Assembly: GCF_000695685.1 (NCBI RefSeq)
Contig: NZ_JFFR01000025.1
Coordinates: forward strand, 372,001 to 436,000
Length of the DNA stretch: 64,000 nt
Direction of reading: 5' to 3'
Source of the DNA: Vibrio fortis
GTDB lineage: Bacteria > Pseudomonadota > Gammaproteobacteria > Enterobacterales > Vibrionaceae
The position numbers were made by a program, and so were the translations under genes. Below, piece by piece: positions 35,461 to 46,000 of the stretch; position 1 is the first letter of the stretch, and every line of letters starts with the position of its first letter. Under the pieces are notes generated by a model that saw only the letters and a list, made by a program, of their open reading frames with translations, did not search any database and was not told where the DNA came from.

Positions 35461-37686
35461 ATGAAGTGGCAGTTTAAGCTCACCCCACTTTCAATTGCAG
35501 TGACTGCATTACTTGGTGGAGGAGCTGTTCATGCAGAAGAAGATGAAACGGTTGTCGTGATAGGTCAGCAGATCGATGACAATGCAGTAGGACCGGACTT
35601 CAGTTATGTTGGCGAGAAAAGTCAAACCGCAACCAAAACGCCACTTGCCCTGCATGAAACCCCTAGAGCAGTTTCTGTTGTAACACGTGAGCAGATGGAT
35701 GATCGTGCCTCTATCAGTATCTCCGATGCGCTTCAGTATACACCGGGTATTCAGACCAACTATTACGGTGAAGATAATAAACAAGATTGGTTTGTCGTAC
35801 GTGGCTTCCAACAAGCAGGGACAGGATTGTATCAAGATGGTACACGACTCTATTCAGCAGGCTTTTACAGTTGGCAAATTGACCCATTTGGTTTGGAGCG
35901 TGTAGAAGTACTCCGTGGCCCAGCGTCTGTGCTGTATGGGCAAAACCCACCGGGTGGTCTGATTAATGTTGTTAGCAAGCGCCCACAATTTGATGGTGGT
36001 TCAGGCCAAGTCGGCATTGACGTTGGTTCATTTGACCGTACCCAAGTGACCCTCGATGTGAATACCGAGGTGAGTGATGATGTGGCTTTCCGTTTAGTGG
36101 CGCTTGGTCGAAAGAATGGCACCAAGGTAGATGACGTTGAGGCTGAACGCTTTATGGTTGCGCCATCGTTGATGTGGAAGATGAGCGATAAAACCGACAT
36201 CACGTTCTTAGCGAGTTACCAAGAAGATGACTCCGACCCCTATTTGCAGTTCTTACCGATGGAAGGCACGCTAACAGACAACCCAAATGGCAAAATCTCA
36301 GATAGTACTGCGGTAGGTAACCCAGACTGGGAAACCTTTGAGCGTCAGCAACTTTCGTTAGGGTATGAATTTAATCATGAGTTTAATTCAGCGCTGAGCT
36401 TTGGTCAGTCAGCGCGTTACAGTCGCATGGATATAAACTTAAAGCAGATTTACTCGCTAATGTATGCGGCTGATCACCCGACATTTGGTGCCGCTTTAGA
36501 TCCTACAGGGTCGAGACAAACCGTACTTCGTCAAGCGTCTACAGAAGAGGGGCATTCAGATGCCTTTAACATCGACAATCGTTTAGTATTCAACTTTAGA
36601 ACTGGGGTCATAGAGCACACCTTACTAACTGGTGTTGATTACCAAATGATTGACATTGACAGTAATGATTACGCTGCTGATCCGATTGTAGCCGATGGCA
36701 ATGTACTTACTGGGCTAGGTGTTTACGATCCGACCTTCAATGTTTATAACCCAAGCTACACCAATAACATTATCTTGCTTGATCCAAGCTCTCCGACCCT
36801 ATCTCCTGTGTCTGATGCTGATCTGCAAAACTCAGTTACTAAAAATCGCCAGCTAGGACTATATGTTCAGGACCAAATTCGATTCAATGATTTGATTGTC
36901 CAAGCAGGTCTTCGCTACGACGATACCTCTAATGAACAGTCCAACAAGACAACAGGTAGTAATCACAAAGCGGATTACGAGGAATGGACAACCAACTTAG
37001 GTGTTGCGTATATGACGTCGGCAGGGTTTACACCTTACTTTAGTTATGCACAATCTTTTGAGCCTATCATTAAAACCTCCGTTGCGAATCAGGCGGCGAA
37101 ACCAGAACGTGGTGAAAGCTACGAAGCGGGTGTGAAATACCTACCTAAGAGTTTTGAAGGCCAGTTCAATGTCGCGGTGTATGAAGCGACGAAGAAAGAT
37201 GTGGTGGACGTAATCACTGGTAGTAACCAGGTCAACCAGATTGGTGAAATTCGTAACCGAGGCGTGGAATTGGGTGCTGTGGCTAATGTAACTGAGTCAC
37301 TTACTCTAATTGGTAACTTAGCGTTCTTAGATTCTGAGGTCACCAAGGACCAAGATCAGAATCAAGTGGGTAAAACGCCAGCACAAGTGGCAGACATGAT
37401 TGGTTCTGCTTGGGCGAAATACCAATTCTTCGATGGTACGTTAGATGGGTTGAGTATCGGTGGTGGTGTTCGATACATTGGCGAAACTTATGGCGATAAC
37501 CTCGAGCAAAATAAGGTTCCGTCTTATACCCTCTACGACGCAACGGTAAGCTACCGATTTGCGGATTACAAACTGCAAGTCGCGGCGAAAAACCTGTTTG
37601 ATAAAGAGTACGTCGCTACCTGTAACTATTACTGTTACTACGGCGACCGTCGCAACGTTATCGCGAGCTTAACTTACGATTGGTAG
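35461..37686 (+). CDS. TonB-dependent siderophore receptor (FhuA/FoxA type)
   Basis: Outer-membrane receptor of 741 residues. Signal peptide (MKWQFKLTPLSIAVTALLGG…HA, cleaved near residue 26), a TonB-box-like DETVVVIG, then the plug domain (about residues 45-175, ETPRAVSVVTREQMDDR, DALQYTPGIQTNYYG, VEVLRGPASVLYGQNPPGG), followed by a beta-barrel ending in LTYDW with the usual terminal aromatic. The pattern is closest to hydroxamate-siderophore receptors such as FhuA/FoxA. No ABC importer lies beside it. The ATG at 35461 is six bases after AAGGAG. A Fur box lies just upstream. Confidence 0.88.
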   Translation: MKWQFKLTPLSIAVTALLGGGAVHAEEDETVVVIGQQIDDNAVGPDFSYVGEKSQTATKTPLALHETPRAVSVVTREQMDDRASISISDALQYTPGIQTNYYGEDNKQDWFVVRGFQQAGTGLYQDGTRLYSAGFYSWQIDPFGLERVEVLRGPASVLYGQNPPGGLINVVSKRPQFDGGSGQVGIDVGSFDRTQVTLDVNTEVSDDVAFRLVALGRKNGTKVDDVEAERFMVAPSLMWKMSDKTDITFLASYQEDDSDPYLQFLPMEGTLTDNPNGKISDSTAVGNPDWETFERQQLSLGYEFNHEFNSALSFGQSARYSRMDINLKQIYSLMYAADHPTFGAALDPTGSRQTVLRQASTEEGHSDAFNIDNRLVFNFRTGVIEHTLLTGVDYQMIDIDSNDYAADPIVADGNVLTGLGVYDPTFNVYNPSYTNNIILLDPSSPTLSPVSDADLQNSVTKNRQLGLYVQDQIRFNDLIVQAGLRYDDTSNEQSNKTTGSNHKADYEEWTTNLGVAYMTSAGFTPYFSYAQSFEPIIKTSVANQAAKPERGESYEAGVKYLPKSFEGQFNVAVYEATKKDVVDVITGSNQVNQIGEIRNRGVELGAVANVTESLTLIGNLAFLDSEVTKDQDQNQVGKTPAQVADMIGSAWAKYQFFDGTLDGLSIGGGVRYIGETYGDNLEQNKVPSYTLYDATVSYRFADYKLQVAAKNLFDKEYVATCNYYCYYGDRRNVIASLTYDW

Positions 37687-37712
37687 TTTGGGCTTAAAAT
37701 CTAGCAGGTAAT

Positions 37713-37747
37713 AAAGCATGGTGATGATTGGTTACCATGCTTTTTTT
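37713..37747 (+). terminator. Terminator of the siderophore receptor gene
   Basis: AAAGCATGGT pairs with ACCATGCTTT at 37734-37743, followed by seven or more T. Confidence 0.9.
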
Positions 37748-37811
37748 GTTTTTAAGTGATCCGAATAACTCTTTGAAGCTTATAGATAAAACTAGAAGCA
37801 AGGAGAGTTGT

Positions 37812-38024
37812 ATGAACAGAATCAACCCTAAGAAGCTACTGCACAGTAAGTGGACAGCCGTAACCCCCGTCAATCGTGAAAAGCACTTCATGATCACTGA
37901 GATGGAATTTGAAGAAGATGTGGTTGTAAGGTGCGTTCTTGAAGCGGTGATGACAAAGCGCTCTCATGATATCGACTGGCATGACCTCACCGACAATAGT
38001 ATGTGGAAAATGGGCTGGAAATAG
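37812..38024 (+). CDS. TIGR02450-family Trp-rich small protein
   Basis: A 70-residue protein starting MNRINPKKLLHSKWTAVTPV and ending in WHDLTDNSMWKMGWK, the tryptophan-rich pattern of the TIGR02450 family. AAGGAGAG precedes the ATG at 37812. A longer frame from 37728 runs through the preceding terminator and is rejected. The role is unknown. Confidence 0.85.
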   Translation: MNRINPKKLLHSKWTAVTPVNREKHFMITEMEFEEDVVVRCVLEAVMTKRSHDIDWHDLTDNSMWKMGWK

Positions 38025-38059
38025 CCTTTTCGCTCCGTTTAATTCAGCACATCTGAGCG

Positions 38060-38791
38060 TTATCTAGGTTGGTTTTGCCAGTATTGAAGCCCTTCTAATA
38101 CCCCCGCAGCATGAGTCGCTTTACTGGTATAAACATTGTCCCTTTGCGAGAGGTGAGCGACTTCTGGGTAGTGGTTGGCTACCAGAATTGAGTTAACGCC
38201 ATCGATGGTCAGCATTGAGGTATCGTTAGCGGAATCACCGGCCACACACACTTCATCGATAGTTAAGTCGTGTTGTTTCAATAGGTGGTGAATAGCAGAC
38301 GCTTTGTTGACGTTCTTCGGGGTGACGTCCAAGTACCAATCGTGAGAGTAGGTTAAGTCAACCTGTGCACCATGAGCTACAAGCGCACTGGCAATGAGCT
38401 GTCTTTGATGATCCGTTAATGATCCCTCAAATGTGATTTTATAGTCGCCTTGATGGTTAGGATCCAATTTCCCCATAAAGTCGAAGCCAGCTAACGCTCG
38501 TTCAACTTTACGTTTATCCCACGTTGCTTTTAGTCGTTGGTGCCAATGTGCATCGGGTTGCTGGATTGGTTGATGGTGGTGAATCTGGGTTCCGACGTCG
38601 CTAATAATACTGTGCGGTGTTGGGTAGTTATCTGAGGCTAAGCCAACTTTTATGGAGGGTAACGTACGCCCTGTGGCGATAACAAATCGAATGCTAGGCT
38701 GATCGCTCAAGTAGTCAAACAATTGGTTGACTCCGTCAGATGAACCACCGTCCAAGGTGCCATCAAAATCACACACTAGCATCTTAATCAT
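38060..38791 (-). CDS. HAD-superfamily (IIB) phosphatase
   Basis: A 243-residue HAD hydrolase with motif I DFDGTLDG (residues 8-15), motif II in VIATGRT, and motif III/IV GDSANDTSML near residue 193. The Cof/sucrose-phosphatase-like cap sits between motifs II and III. Expected to dephosphorylate a sugar phosphate or similar metabolite; the substrate is unknown. Convergent with the Trp-rich small gene. Confidence 0.82.
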   Translation of the reverse strand: MIKMLVCDFDGTLDGGSSDGVNQLFDYLSDQPSIRFVIATGRTLPSIKVGLASDNYPTPHSIISDVGTQIHHHQPIQQPDAHWHQRLKATWDKRKVERALAGFDFMGKLDPNHQGDYKITFEGSLTDHQRQLIASALVAHGAQVDLTYSHDWYLDVTPKNVNKASAIHHLLKQHDLTIDEVCVAGDSANDTSMLTIDGVNSILVANHYPEVAHLSQRDNVYTSKATHAAGVLEGLQYWQNQPR

Positions 38792-38999
38792 TGTTTTTAC
38801 TCCATTAAAAATTGCTTTCCTATTAGTTAAGGTTGGCTTACTAAGTTACGAATAACAAGGTCAGATTACGTCACTTTAGAGTAAAAAGATCAGTTTGCCG
38901 CGAGTGTCACACTCGGCGAGAGATTAGCTTGCAAGAGTTGTAATAGTAAATGGAACAATTGGGGGGAGCACATCTCACCTAGAAAACATAATGTGAAAA

Positions 39000-39028
39000 A
39001 GGCCGACCACTATATAAGTGATCGGCCT
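39000..39028 (-). terminator. Terminator of the SnoaL-like gene
   Basis: AGGCCGACCACT and AGTGATCGGCCT form a 12-base stem with one mismatch. The A run at 38996-39000 gives a U-run on the minus strand. Confidence 0.82.
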
Positions 39029-39081
39029 CTTAAACGATTTTGGTCGTTATACCTATTCTCGGCAGTTCTGCCTATTTAAGG

Positions 39082-39453
39082 TTAGCGCTCGCCTTGTACT
39101 TCAAAGTCATCGCTGATCAAGCGTGCGTTACCATCTGCTTCTAAAACCCAATGTTCGCGGTGTACTACGCCAAACGCTTTGTTCATTGTCCAGCTCGAAG
39201 TTAGAATGTAGCCGCCATCTTGGTGTTCTTCCCATTTTACGTCGGTGTAATCGACATCTTTAAAACCTTGGTCAATGATGCCCTGCCAGAAAGCCTGAAT
39301 TGCTTCGCGACCTTCGAATGTGCCAAATGGGCGAGCGTGCATCACGCAATCTTTATTATATTGAGCGGCACAACCTTGCGCGTCTTGGTTGTTGAATGCT
39401 GTTTGCCAAGCTGCGATACCTTTCTTACACGCTTCTAATACTTGATTGCTCAT
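39082..39453 (-). CDS. NTF2-like/SnoaL-like protein
   Basis: A 123-residue protein with the NTF2-like fold pattern (AWQTAFNNQDAQGCAAQYNKD, then VMHARPFGTFEGREAIQAFW), similar to DUF4440/SnoaL-type small enzymes or binding proteins. No signal peptide. It is divergent from a LysR regulator with a 110-base shared region, so that regulator probably controls it. The reaction is unknown. Confidence 0.78.
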   Translation of the reverse strand: MSNQVLEACKKGIAAWQTAFNNQDAQGCAAQYNKDCVMHARPFGTFEGREAIQAFWQGIIDQGFKDVDYTDVKWEEHQDGGYILTSSWTMNKAFGVVHREHWVLEADGNARLISDDFEVQGER

Positions 39454-39563
39454 TTTTCTCTCCGATGTGTCGTGTTGGTTAACTAAGACAAAGTTTAGAA
39501 CTACTCTTTAATTTGAAAAACAGAGATAATAGAAATGACTGTTTATAAAAAGAGAACAATAAA

Positions 39564-40433
39564 GTGAATAAGCTAAGACAGATGTCGATCTTTGCTCATA
39601 TTGTTGAACAAGGGTCGGTTTCCGCAGCTGCCGAGAAGCTCGGCCTTTCAAAATCTGTAGTGAGCCAACACCTAAAAAAGCTTGAGCAAGAGCTCGGTTC
39701 TTCACTACTAAAGCGAACAACGCGCAGGCAAACCCTTACTCCAATGGGAGAACGGTTTTATTTAAGCTGTAAAGATCTTAATAGCTTAGCGGATTCAGCT
39801 TGGGAAATGGTGCAAGCAGAGCAAGAGGAACCACAAGGGCGCATTCGCATTACCGCACCTAACGCCTTGATGGACGTGCTGGTAGCTCCAGTGATTGCGG
39901 ATCTAATGAAATGTTATCCTAAACTGCAGCCAGAGCTAATCAGTGATGACAAACGACTCGACTTCATGAGCAATGATATCGACCTAGCCATTCGTGTCGG
40001 CAACTCGCCAGACAGTACTTTAAAGCAAAAACGACTCGGAGGATTTCGAGATCAATTGTGTGGTGTGGTTTCTCTGCAGAATCAGCCCATTGATGAACTA
40101 CCTTATATCGCTAATGTCTGGCAAGGGAGGCATATCGAGCATACCTTTACTTCAGATTCCGAAGCGGCAGTGGGTTTCAGTAAACAAGCAAGCTGCATTA
40201 CGAACTCTATTCACAGCTGCGTTGCCCTAATAAAAGCGGGGGCGGGAATCGGTGTATTGCCTGATTTCTATTTAAAACAGATGGAGCCCGACCTGGTTAA
40301 TCTTATGCCGAATCATCAGTTACCCATGAACACGGTTTATGCACTAAACCCATATACTCACCATACTCCACCGTCTGTTTCTCTATGTATTCGTTCACTC
40401 GAGCAGCGTTTGTCACAAGAGTTGTTTAACTGA
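39564..40433 (+). CDS. LysR-family transcription regulator
   Basis: A 289-residue LysR protein. N-terminal helix-turn-helix (GSVSAAAEKLGLSKSVVSQHLKKLE, from about residue 16, given here as GSVSAAAEKLGLSKSVVSQH) and a type-2 periplasmic-binding-like effector domain (about 90-289). Start GTG at 39564. Belongs to the AaeR/DsdC-like group that targets the divergent neighbour, here the NTF2-like gene. The effector is unknown. Confidence 0.88.
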   Translation: MNKLRQMSIFAHIVEQGSVSAAAEKLGLSKSVVSQHLKKLEQELGSSLLKRTTRRQTLTPMGERFYLSCKDLNSLADSAWEMVQAEQEEPQGRIRITAPNALMDVLVAPVIADLMKCYPKLQPELISDDKRLDFMSNDIDLAIRVGNSPDSTLKQKRLGGFRDQLCGVVSLQNQPIDELPYIANVWQGRHIEHTFTSDSEAAVGFSKQASCITNSIHSCVALIKAGAGIGVLPDFYLKQMEPDLVNLMPNHQLPMNTVYALNPYTHHTPPSVSLCIRSLEQRLSQELFN

Positions 40434-40539
40434 GGTATTTACCTACAAGACAACACCAGTAATGACAGCGATTATGCCAAAGTGACTTTCTATCAGCTTA
40501 ATAATAGCCACAACTAATCCTCGTACAAGTACGTAAATA

Positions 40540-40566
40540 GAGGTGATGACACGGCGTCATCACCTC
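40540..40566 (-). terminator. Hairpin terminator of the Gly/Asp-rich lipoprotein gene
   Basis: An 11-base perfect stem GAGGTGATGAC / GTCATCACCTC with a five-base loop, just after the minus-strand stop. Confidence 0.75.
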
Positions 40567-40571
40567 ATATT

Positions 40572-41321
40572 TTAGTATTGGCCTGATGGAAAAGTTGGGT
40601 TGTACACTGGGTAGAGTACATTTAACTCGTCTTTAGTCAGATATACCCTTTGTGTATGCGTAACGGTTCCGTCTGTTCGATACACCGCCATTGTGTGTGA
40701 AGATACACCAGTTTCGAACATTGCAGTATCGAAGTCGGAACAGAACACATGGTCACATTGACGAGGCGAGTGTGTTGTCCAATTGTCAAAGCCTGTTTTC
40801 CAGCCTAGGAGGGTTGAATCTTTCTTTGCGACTTGGTCGTCTTCAACATAGCTAAACTGGGAAGATAAGCTTTCAATGTCGACATTGGAATGCTGCAACG
40901 TTTCGCTATAGAACACATAACTTGGCCAAAAGTCAGGGCGGTTCTCTGACAGAGTGAAAGTGATACGAGCTTTACCCTCGGTCAACTGCGTTTCACGCTC
41001 AATCGTAAAGGTCATTCTTTCTTGGACAGCACCTAGGTTACAAGTCCAGAGTTGGCATGCATCATACATCTCTTCATAAGTTGTGCCCCAGCGCTGAGCA
41101 GCCTCGATGATCAACGGATCTTTAGAAGGGTTCAGGTCGTGATCGCCATCTGGGTCAGTTTGGTCGCCACCTTGATTACCACCGTCATCACCTCCACCAG
41201 GAAGAGCTGGTATGCCTGGGTTACCTGGTGTGGTATCACGATCAGGCGATGAGTTGTCTGAACTGTTACATCCAGCTAATAAAGCAACAACAATAGCGGT
41301 TAATAAAGCATTCTTTTTCAT
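40572..41321 (-). CDS. Putative lipoprotein with Gly/Asp-rich linker
   Basis: A 249-residue protein with lipobox LAGC (Cys18) followed by a low-complexity Gly/Pro/Asp/Gln linker (about 25-65). It then has a globular domain of unknown family with several cysteines (CQLWTCN, RQCDHVFCSDF) that may form disulfides. Probably surface or periplasmic. The linker resembles those that tether a domain to the outer membrane. No relative recognised. Confidence 0.65.
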   Translation of the reverse strand: MKKNALLTAIVVALLAGCNSSDNSSPDRDTTPGNPGIPALPGGGDDGGNQGGDQTDPDGDHDLNPSKDPLIIEAAQRWGTTYEEMYDACQLWTCNLGAVQERMTFTIERETQLTEGKARITFTLSENRPDFWPSYVFYSETLQHSNVDIESLSSQFSYVEDDQVAKKDSTLLGWKTGFDNWTTHSPRQCDHVFCSDFDTAMFETGVSSHTMAVYRTDGTVTHTQRVYLTKDELNVLYPVYNPTFPSGQY

Positions 41322-41501
41322 GTGACTGCACTCTCTGAATTATTTGGCGTCCCTAATCGTGCGAATGAGTATGTGAAATCAAACTCATTGCTGACGTCCT
41401 TTTGATGCGGTCATACTATTGATAAGCGTTATTCGTTTCTAAGTAGCTATACATATATCAGTCATTAGCAATGCTTATCGGTGGTGGCTTTACCTGCACT
41501 T

Positions 41502-42386
41502 TTATCTCCGATTGTCGGCAATAGTCTCTTTTAGCACTCTGAATAACCATTGGTTCAATGGGTCTTGTTGTTGCGAACGACGACAACTCATCACGTAGCT
41601 GATTTCGATATTCAGCGCTTGAGGCAAGTGAATACTCCGGCAACCTTCCGGAACGCTGCCGTTGGTTGTGACTCCGAAGTGGTCTGTCTGTAGAACGATA
41701 TCGTGGACATTTTGTGGGTGTGTTACTTCTGCCTTGGGTGTGAACTGAAATCCGATATTATTCAGGCGTTCGATGAGCGGGTACTTATTATCGTTCCAAC
41801 CTGCGGTCTTGTGCAGAACAACAGGGTAGTCCGTTAAGCTGTGAACATCAGTGGCTGGGTGGTCGTTACGAACAAAAAAGACCACAGAACCACGACCAAA
41901 CTCAGTTTGAGCAATAGACTGAGGAAGTGTTTCATCAAAGTAGTGTGCTGCGACGGCATCTTCACCATCAATGATGCGATTTCTCGCATTGGTATCCCAG
42001 TGAAGAAATGAAGCCTTAGCGTTGGGCGCCTCTTTCAATAGCTTTAAGTACAACTTATCACCCAGCTGCTGCCAGAAATGGTTGTTGGCGTAAATCTTAA
42101 TTGAGCCTTGATAGGTTTCAGGGGCAAACCCTTCAGGCTTGATTAAACCTATGCTGCTAATGATACTCTCAAAGTGCTGAATATTCGCTTCTACGAATGA
42201 GGTCGGTTCAAATCCTTGCTTGGTCTGAATAAACAATGGGTCGTCTAGCTGGGTCTTGAGCTTTGAAAGGTTTTTACTGATGGCGCTTGATGTTTTCCCC
42301 AAAGCGTCGGCAACCAAACCGACATGGCGAAGCTCGTACATTTTCTTTAAGACTAAGATATTTTGAATATCGAGGTTGGTGTTCAT
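41502..42386 (-). CDS. LysR-family transcription regulator
   Basis: A 294-residue LysR-type protein with helix-turn-helix (LVADALGKTSSAISKNLSKL, from about residue 24) and an effector domain. ATG at 42386 follows GGAGAAGG and gives MNTNLDIQNI; a longer frame to 42410 lacks a binding site. The lipoprotein gene downstream on the same strand is not clearly linked. The target is unknown. A divergent partner may be the small secreted protein at 42644, 257 bases away. Confidence 0.85.
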   Translation of the reverse strand: MNTNLDIQNILVLKKMYELRHVGLVADALGKTSSAISKNLSKLKTQLDDPLFIQTKQGFEPTSFVEANIQHFESIISSIGLIKPEGFAPETYQGSIKIYANNHFWQQLGDKLYLKLLKEAPNAKASFLHWDTNARNRIIDGEDAVAAHYFDETLPQSIAQTEFGRGSVVFFVRNDHPATDVHSLTDYPVVLHKTAGWNDNKYPLIERLNNIGFQFTPKAEVTHPQNVHDIVLQTDHFGVTTNGSVPEGCRSIHLPQALNIEISYVMSCRRSQQQDPLNQWLFRVLKETIADNRR

Positions 42387-42643
42387 GTCCTTCTCCGAAT
42401 ACGCATCCATGCGCTCATCTTAATCATAAGTATTAGTCGGAAAGACAAGAGAAGGTCAAAATCTAATTTGGTTACATCGTTGCACAGGGGGCAGGGAGTT
42501 TCTATTTTGGAAATCTTGGTTTTCCTCGTGACAGCAAAGGCTTAGCGCTAAAGTATTCTTATCGAAACGTAAGGTATCGAAACAATTGAAGCGATTGTTG
42601 ATGCCGATAGAACGAACCATAGTTAAGAATAATGAGGTGATGT

Positions 42644-42880
42644 ATGAAAAAGCTAATCGCACTAGGTCTAATGGCAATCTCAATGAACACAGCTTTTGCT
42701 GCTGACGGCAATTACACGGGCACCATCGATATGACAGCGACCTCAAATAACCAAGTTCAGTCTGAACGCATTGCTCCTGAGCCCAAGTTGCAAGGTCGTA
42801 ATGAAGCATCTGATGGCGGAGTACGCTTTGTATCGCACGCTGAACAACATGAGCCCGTGCTAAATGGTCGTCGTGACTAG
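42644..42880 (+). CDS. Small secreted protein, 78 residues
   Basis: Signal peptide MKKLIALGLMAISMNTAFA (cleaved after residue 19), then a short polar mature peptide of about 59 residues with no cysteines (DGNYTGTIDMTATSNNQ, GVRFVSHAEQHEPVLNGRRD). An AATGAGGTG site precedes the ATG and a terminator follows. Predicted periplasmic or exported. No known family. Confidence 0.65.
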   Translation: MKKLIALGLMAISMNTAFAADGNYTGTIDMTATSNNQVQSERIAPEPKLQGRNEASDGGVRFVSHAEQHEPVLNGRRD

Positions 42881-42946
42881 TAGACAGGGGAGTTATTTGG
42901 TTAACTGAAAACGCCAATCTGTTTGTTAATTCATAGTCTTATCCAG

Positions 42947-42980
42947 CAGCCTGCACTGAAAATGTGCGGGCTGTTTTATT
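42947..42980 (+). terminator. Terminator of the small secreted-protein gene
   Basis: CAGCCTGCAC / GTGCGGGCTG (one mismatch) followed by TTTTATTTTT. Confidence 0.88.
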
Positions 42981-43069
42981 TTTAGCTAATTAATTGAATT
43001 ACAAAGCAGAATAGGCAAATTGTTCCTACACTTAGGTAAGTTTCGTTTGCCTAATATAGGGAGAAAGAT

Positions 43070-46000
43070 GTGTTCAATTGGAGGCTAAGTCGACCATTAA
43101 ACCTCTTGATGTTGTGGATACTGACTTTGTTTATCACGATGACATCTGTGAATGTTCTGGCGCAAGCACTGCCGGAGCTGGATTACATCGAAAGTGAAAT
43201 TACTAAGCTGAGTGCTGAAAACCCCAAAAATGAAGTGCTCATCGGTCAGTATGAGACTCTGAAAGCGCGGGTGGCGAGCCTTGATGAAAAACGCAACAAG
43301 CGTGATGAATATTTAAAAGCTATCACCCAGTTTCCGGTGCAGCGCGAACGCTTGATGAAAAGTATTGATAGCGTTGAGTCGCTGGATATCTTCAAAACCG
43401 ACCAACTGGTTAAGTTTAGTGATCTTTCTCAATCCATTGCATCGCTGCAGGCTGCGCTTGTGGAGTGGCGAACCTCTTTTCAAACTAAATCTGAACAAGC
43501 GAAACAGCTAGGCACAGCTCGAACGGAGTTGCCGCGCAGTTTGGCTCAGCTTGATAGGCAAATTGAAAAAGCCAACTTGGCGAAGAGCGACAAAGGAGAG
43601 GTTATTGATCAGTGGCTGGAGTTAAGTAATTTAACGAGCTTGAAGTTGGATCGTGAAGTCCTTGCCGCTGAGCTGCAAAGCTTAGATGAGCGAACCGAAA
43701 TCGTTCGTCTGGAGCGCCAGCTACTGGATCGCAAGATCAAGCTTGCAACGCCTTTGGTTATCGATCTTCAAGAGCGACTTACCCAAGTAGAGCAGGCTTC
43801 TGTGCGCGAGCTTATTGATCAAACCAATAAGCTAAGAGATCAAAGAGACAGCCTAACATTGCCTGAGCAACAAAGATTGGATCGACTAACGACGTTCGCC
43901 GAAGAGTTAGAACAAGTTCTAGTTGAAATAGACCAAGCGAGAATCACAGTGCACGAGGTCGATTCAGAGCGAAGAAGCCTAACTAGCGAACTTCGTTTAA
44001 TTAAAGATAACCTGAATTGGCTGCGCGATAGCACCGCTTTTGGTGACTCTATTCGTGCGCAACTGCAACGCTTACCCACCGTGGTCGATAGCAGTGAGAT
44101 CCCGAATAGCATTGCTAATGCCCACATCAGAAAGTACGAAATAGGGCAAACCTTAGACGACTTTGCTGTGAGCAAGTCGGTTTCTGAGATTCAGCAAAGC
44201 ACTGAGCCTGTAGATGAGGCGAGCCAGTTGACTCAACTGGTCTTAAAACAGCTCACCGATAGTTACGACAAACTGATCGTCGCACTCAGTAAGCTTCAGA
44301 CTTCCAAAAGCCAGTATGTGTTAGAAGTGAATGGCGCTCGCACCTTTTTACAACAACAGCAACTTTGGAGCCGCAGTAATGTTCCATTATGGCAACACCT
44401 GACTAGCTTTGAGCATGAGGTGTGGTTCGGTGATCAACGTCCGTTCATCGAAAGGTTTCAGCAGCTAACCAAAGAGCAGCTTATCACTGTTGGCTCGTTA
44501 GTCGCGTTTTACACCGCAACATTGTTTGTTCTTTATATCCGTTTCTCCAAGCGAGCAATTAGCCGCCGATTGGAATATCAGAAAATATTCGGACATCCGC
44601 TTAAGGATAAATTCCGATTTACTCTGATTTTGTCACTTATGGCCTCTCTTCGGGCGATAGCTTTACCGCTTTGGTTTGGAATGACGGCGTATATCGTCCA
44701 TTGGTTATGGCCGATCTCCAGTTCAGAAGAGATTAAAACCATCACTTTTGCGGCGATGACGGGGTTGTTTGTGGTTGAGGTGATATTTTCATTGAGCTCT
44801 CCTAAAGGCGTGCTCGACCTACACCTCAGTTGGCCAAGTTACATTTGTGAATATTTGCACGCGGGCGCTAAGCGTGTCCGCTGGCCATTGATTCTGTTAC
44901 TCGTCGCGATTTACGCCGCTGAACTAGCAGCTGGTTCAAAAGAAGCAGAAATTTCCCGCGTCTTGTTTTTAGCACTTATTGGTTCAATGTTAGCGGTATA
45001 CAGCTCTCTGCTTAAAAAGCAGCACCTGCCTTCCACGTTCCCTTCGCCCTTCAACCAAGGTGTATCGCTGTTTGTGATTCGCGCCGTGGTATTGGGCTCG
45101 TTCGTTGGGATTCTCGCGATGGCGATTGTAGGCTTATATGTCGCGTCTTGGGTGCTGCTGATCTATCAGCAATTGACGATTTTCGTGATTCTAGGTGGTT
45201 TGTTTATTTATCAGCTTGCCGAGCGCTTCCTCAAGCTTGAACATCGACAGTTAACTTATCAGCGACTACTAGAACGCCGAGAAGAGTTGATTGCACAACA
45301 ACAAGAGCAAGCCGATGAGCCGCCGGAATTGGCAGAGCTCAGAGAATCAATGCCTGATGTTGAAGAACGTGCTTTGGACAGCGAGCAAGTCAGTGAACAG
45401 TCGATTACTTTACTTCGAGGGTTATCTTTAATTGGGCTCGTGATTGCACTGTTAACCTTGTGGTCGAGTGCTCTAGAGATGACGAGCCAACTCAACAATG
45501 TTGTCGTCTGGCAGGTGAGCGAAACCACTGAAGCTGGTGCTAGGCTGGTGGACATTACCATTCAGTCTTTAATTTATGCGGTGATCACGCTACTAGTGAC
45601 TATGGTCGGCGTTCGCAACTTACCCGGTGTGTTAGAGCTGCTTATCTTAAGGCGTCTCGACCTTGCTCCGGGTTCGGGTTATGCCATTACCACACTGCTT
45701 AGGTATCTGATTTTGGTGGGCGGTGTGCTGACGGTGTTTGCGATGCTGGGTTTCCAATGGTCTCGTCTACAGTGGTTAGTCGCGGCCTTTGGTGTCGGAT
45801 TAGGTTTTGGTCTACAAGAAATTTTCGCCAACTTTATCTCTGGTTTGATCCTCCTGTTTGAGCGCCCAATCCGGATTGGTGATATCGTAACGATCAATGA
45901 ACTATCAGGAACGGTTAGTAAGATACAGACCCGTGCAACGACGATCATCGATTGGGATAACAAAGAGATAGTGGTACCCAATAAGGTGTTTATCACCGAG

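Noticed and set aside
37728..37811. Longer start of the Trp-rich small protein
   Set aside because: Would translate through the receptor terminator; the ATG at 37812 has AAGGAGAG in front.
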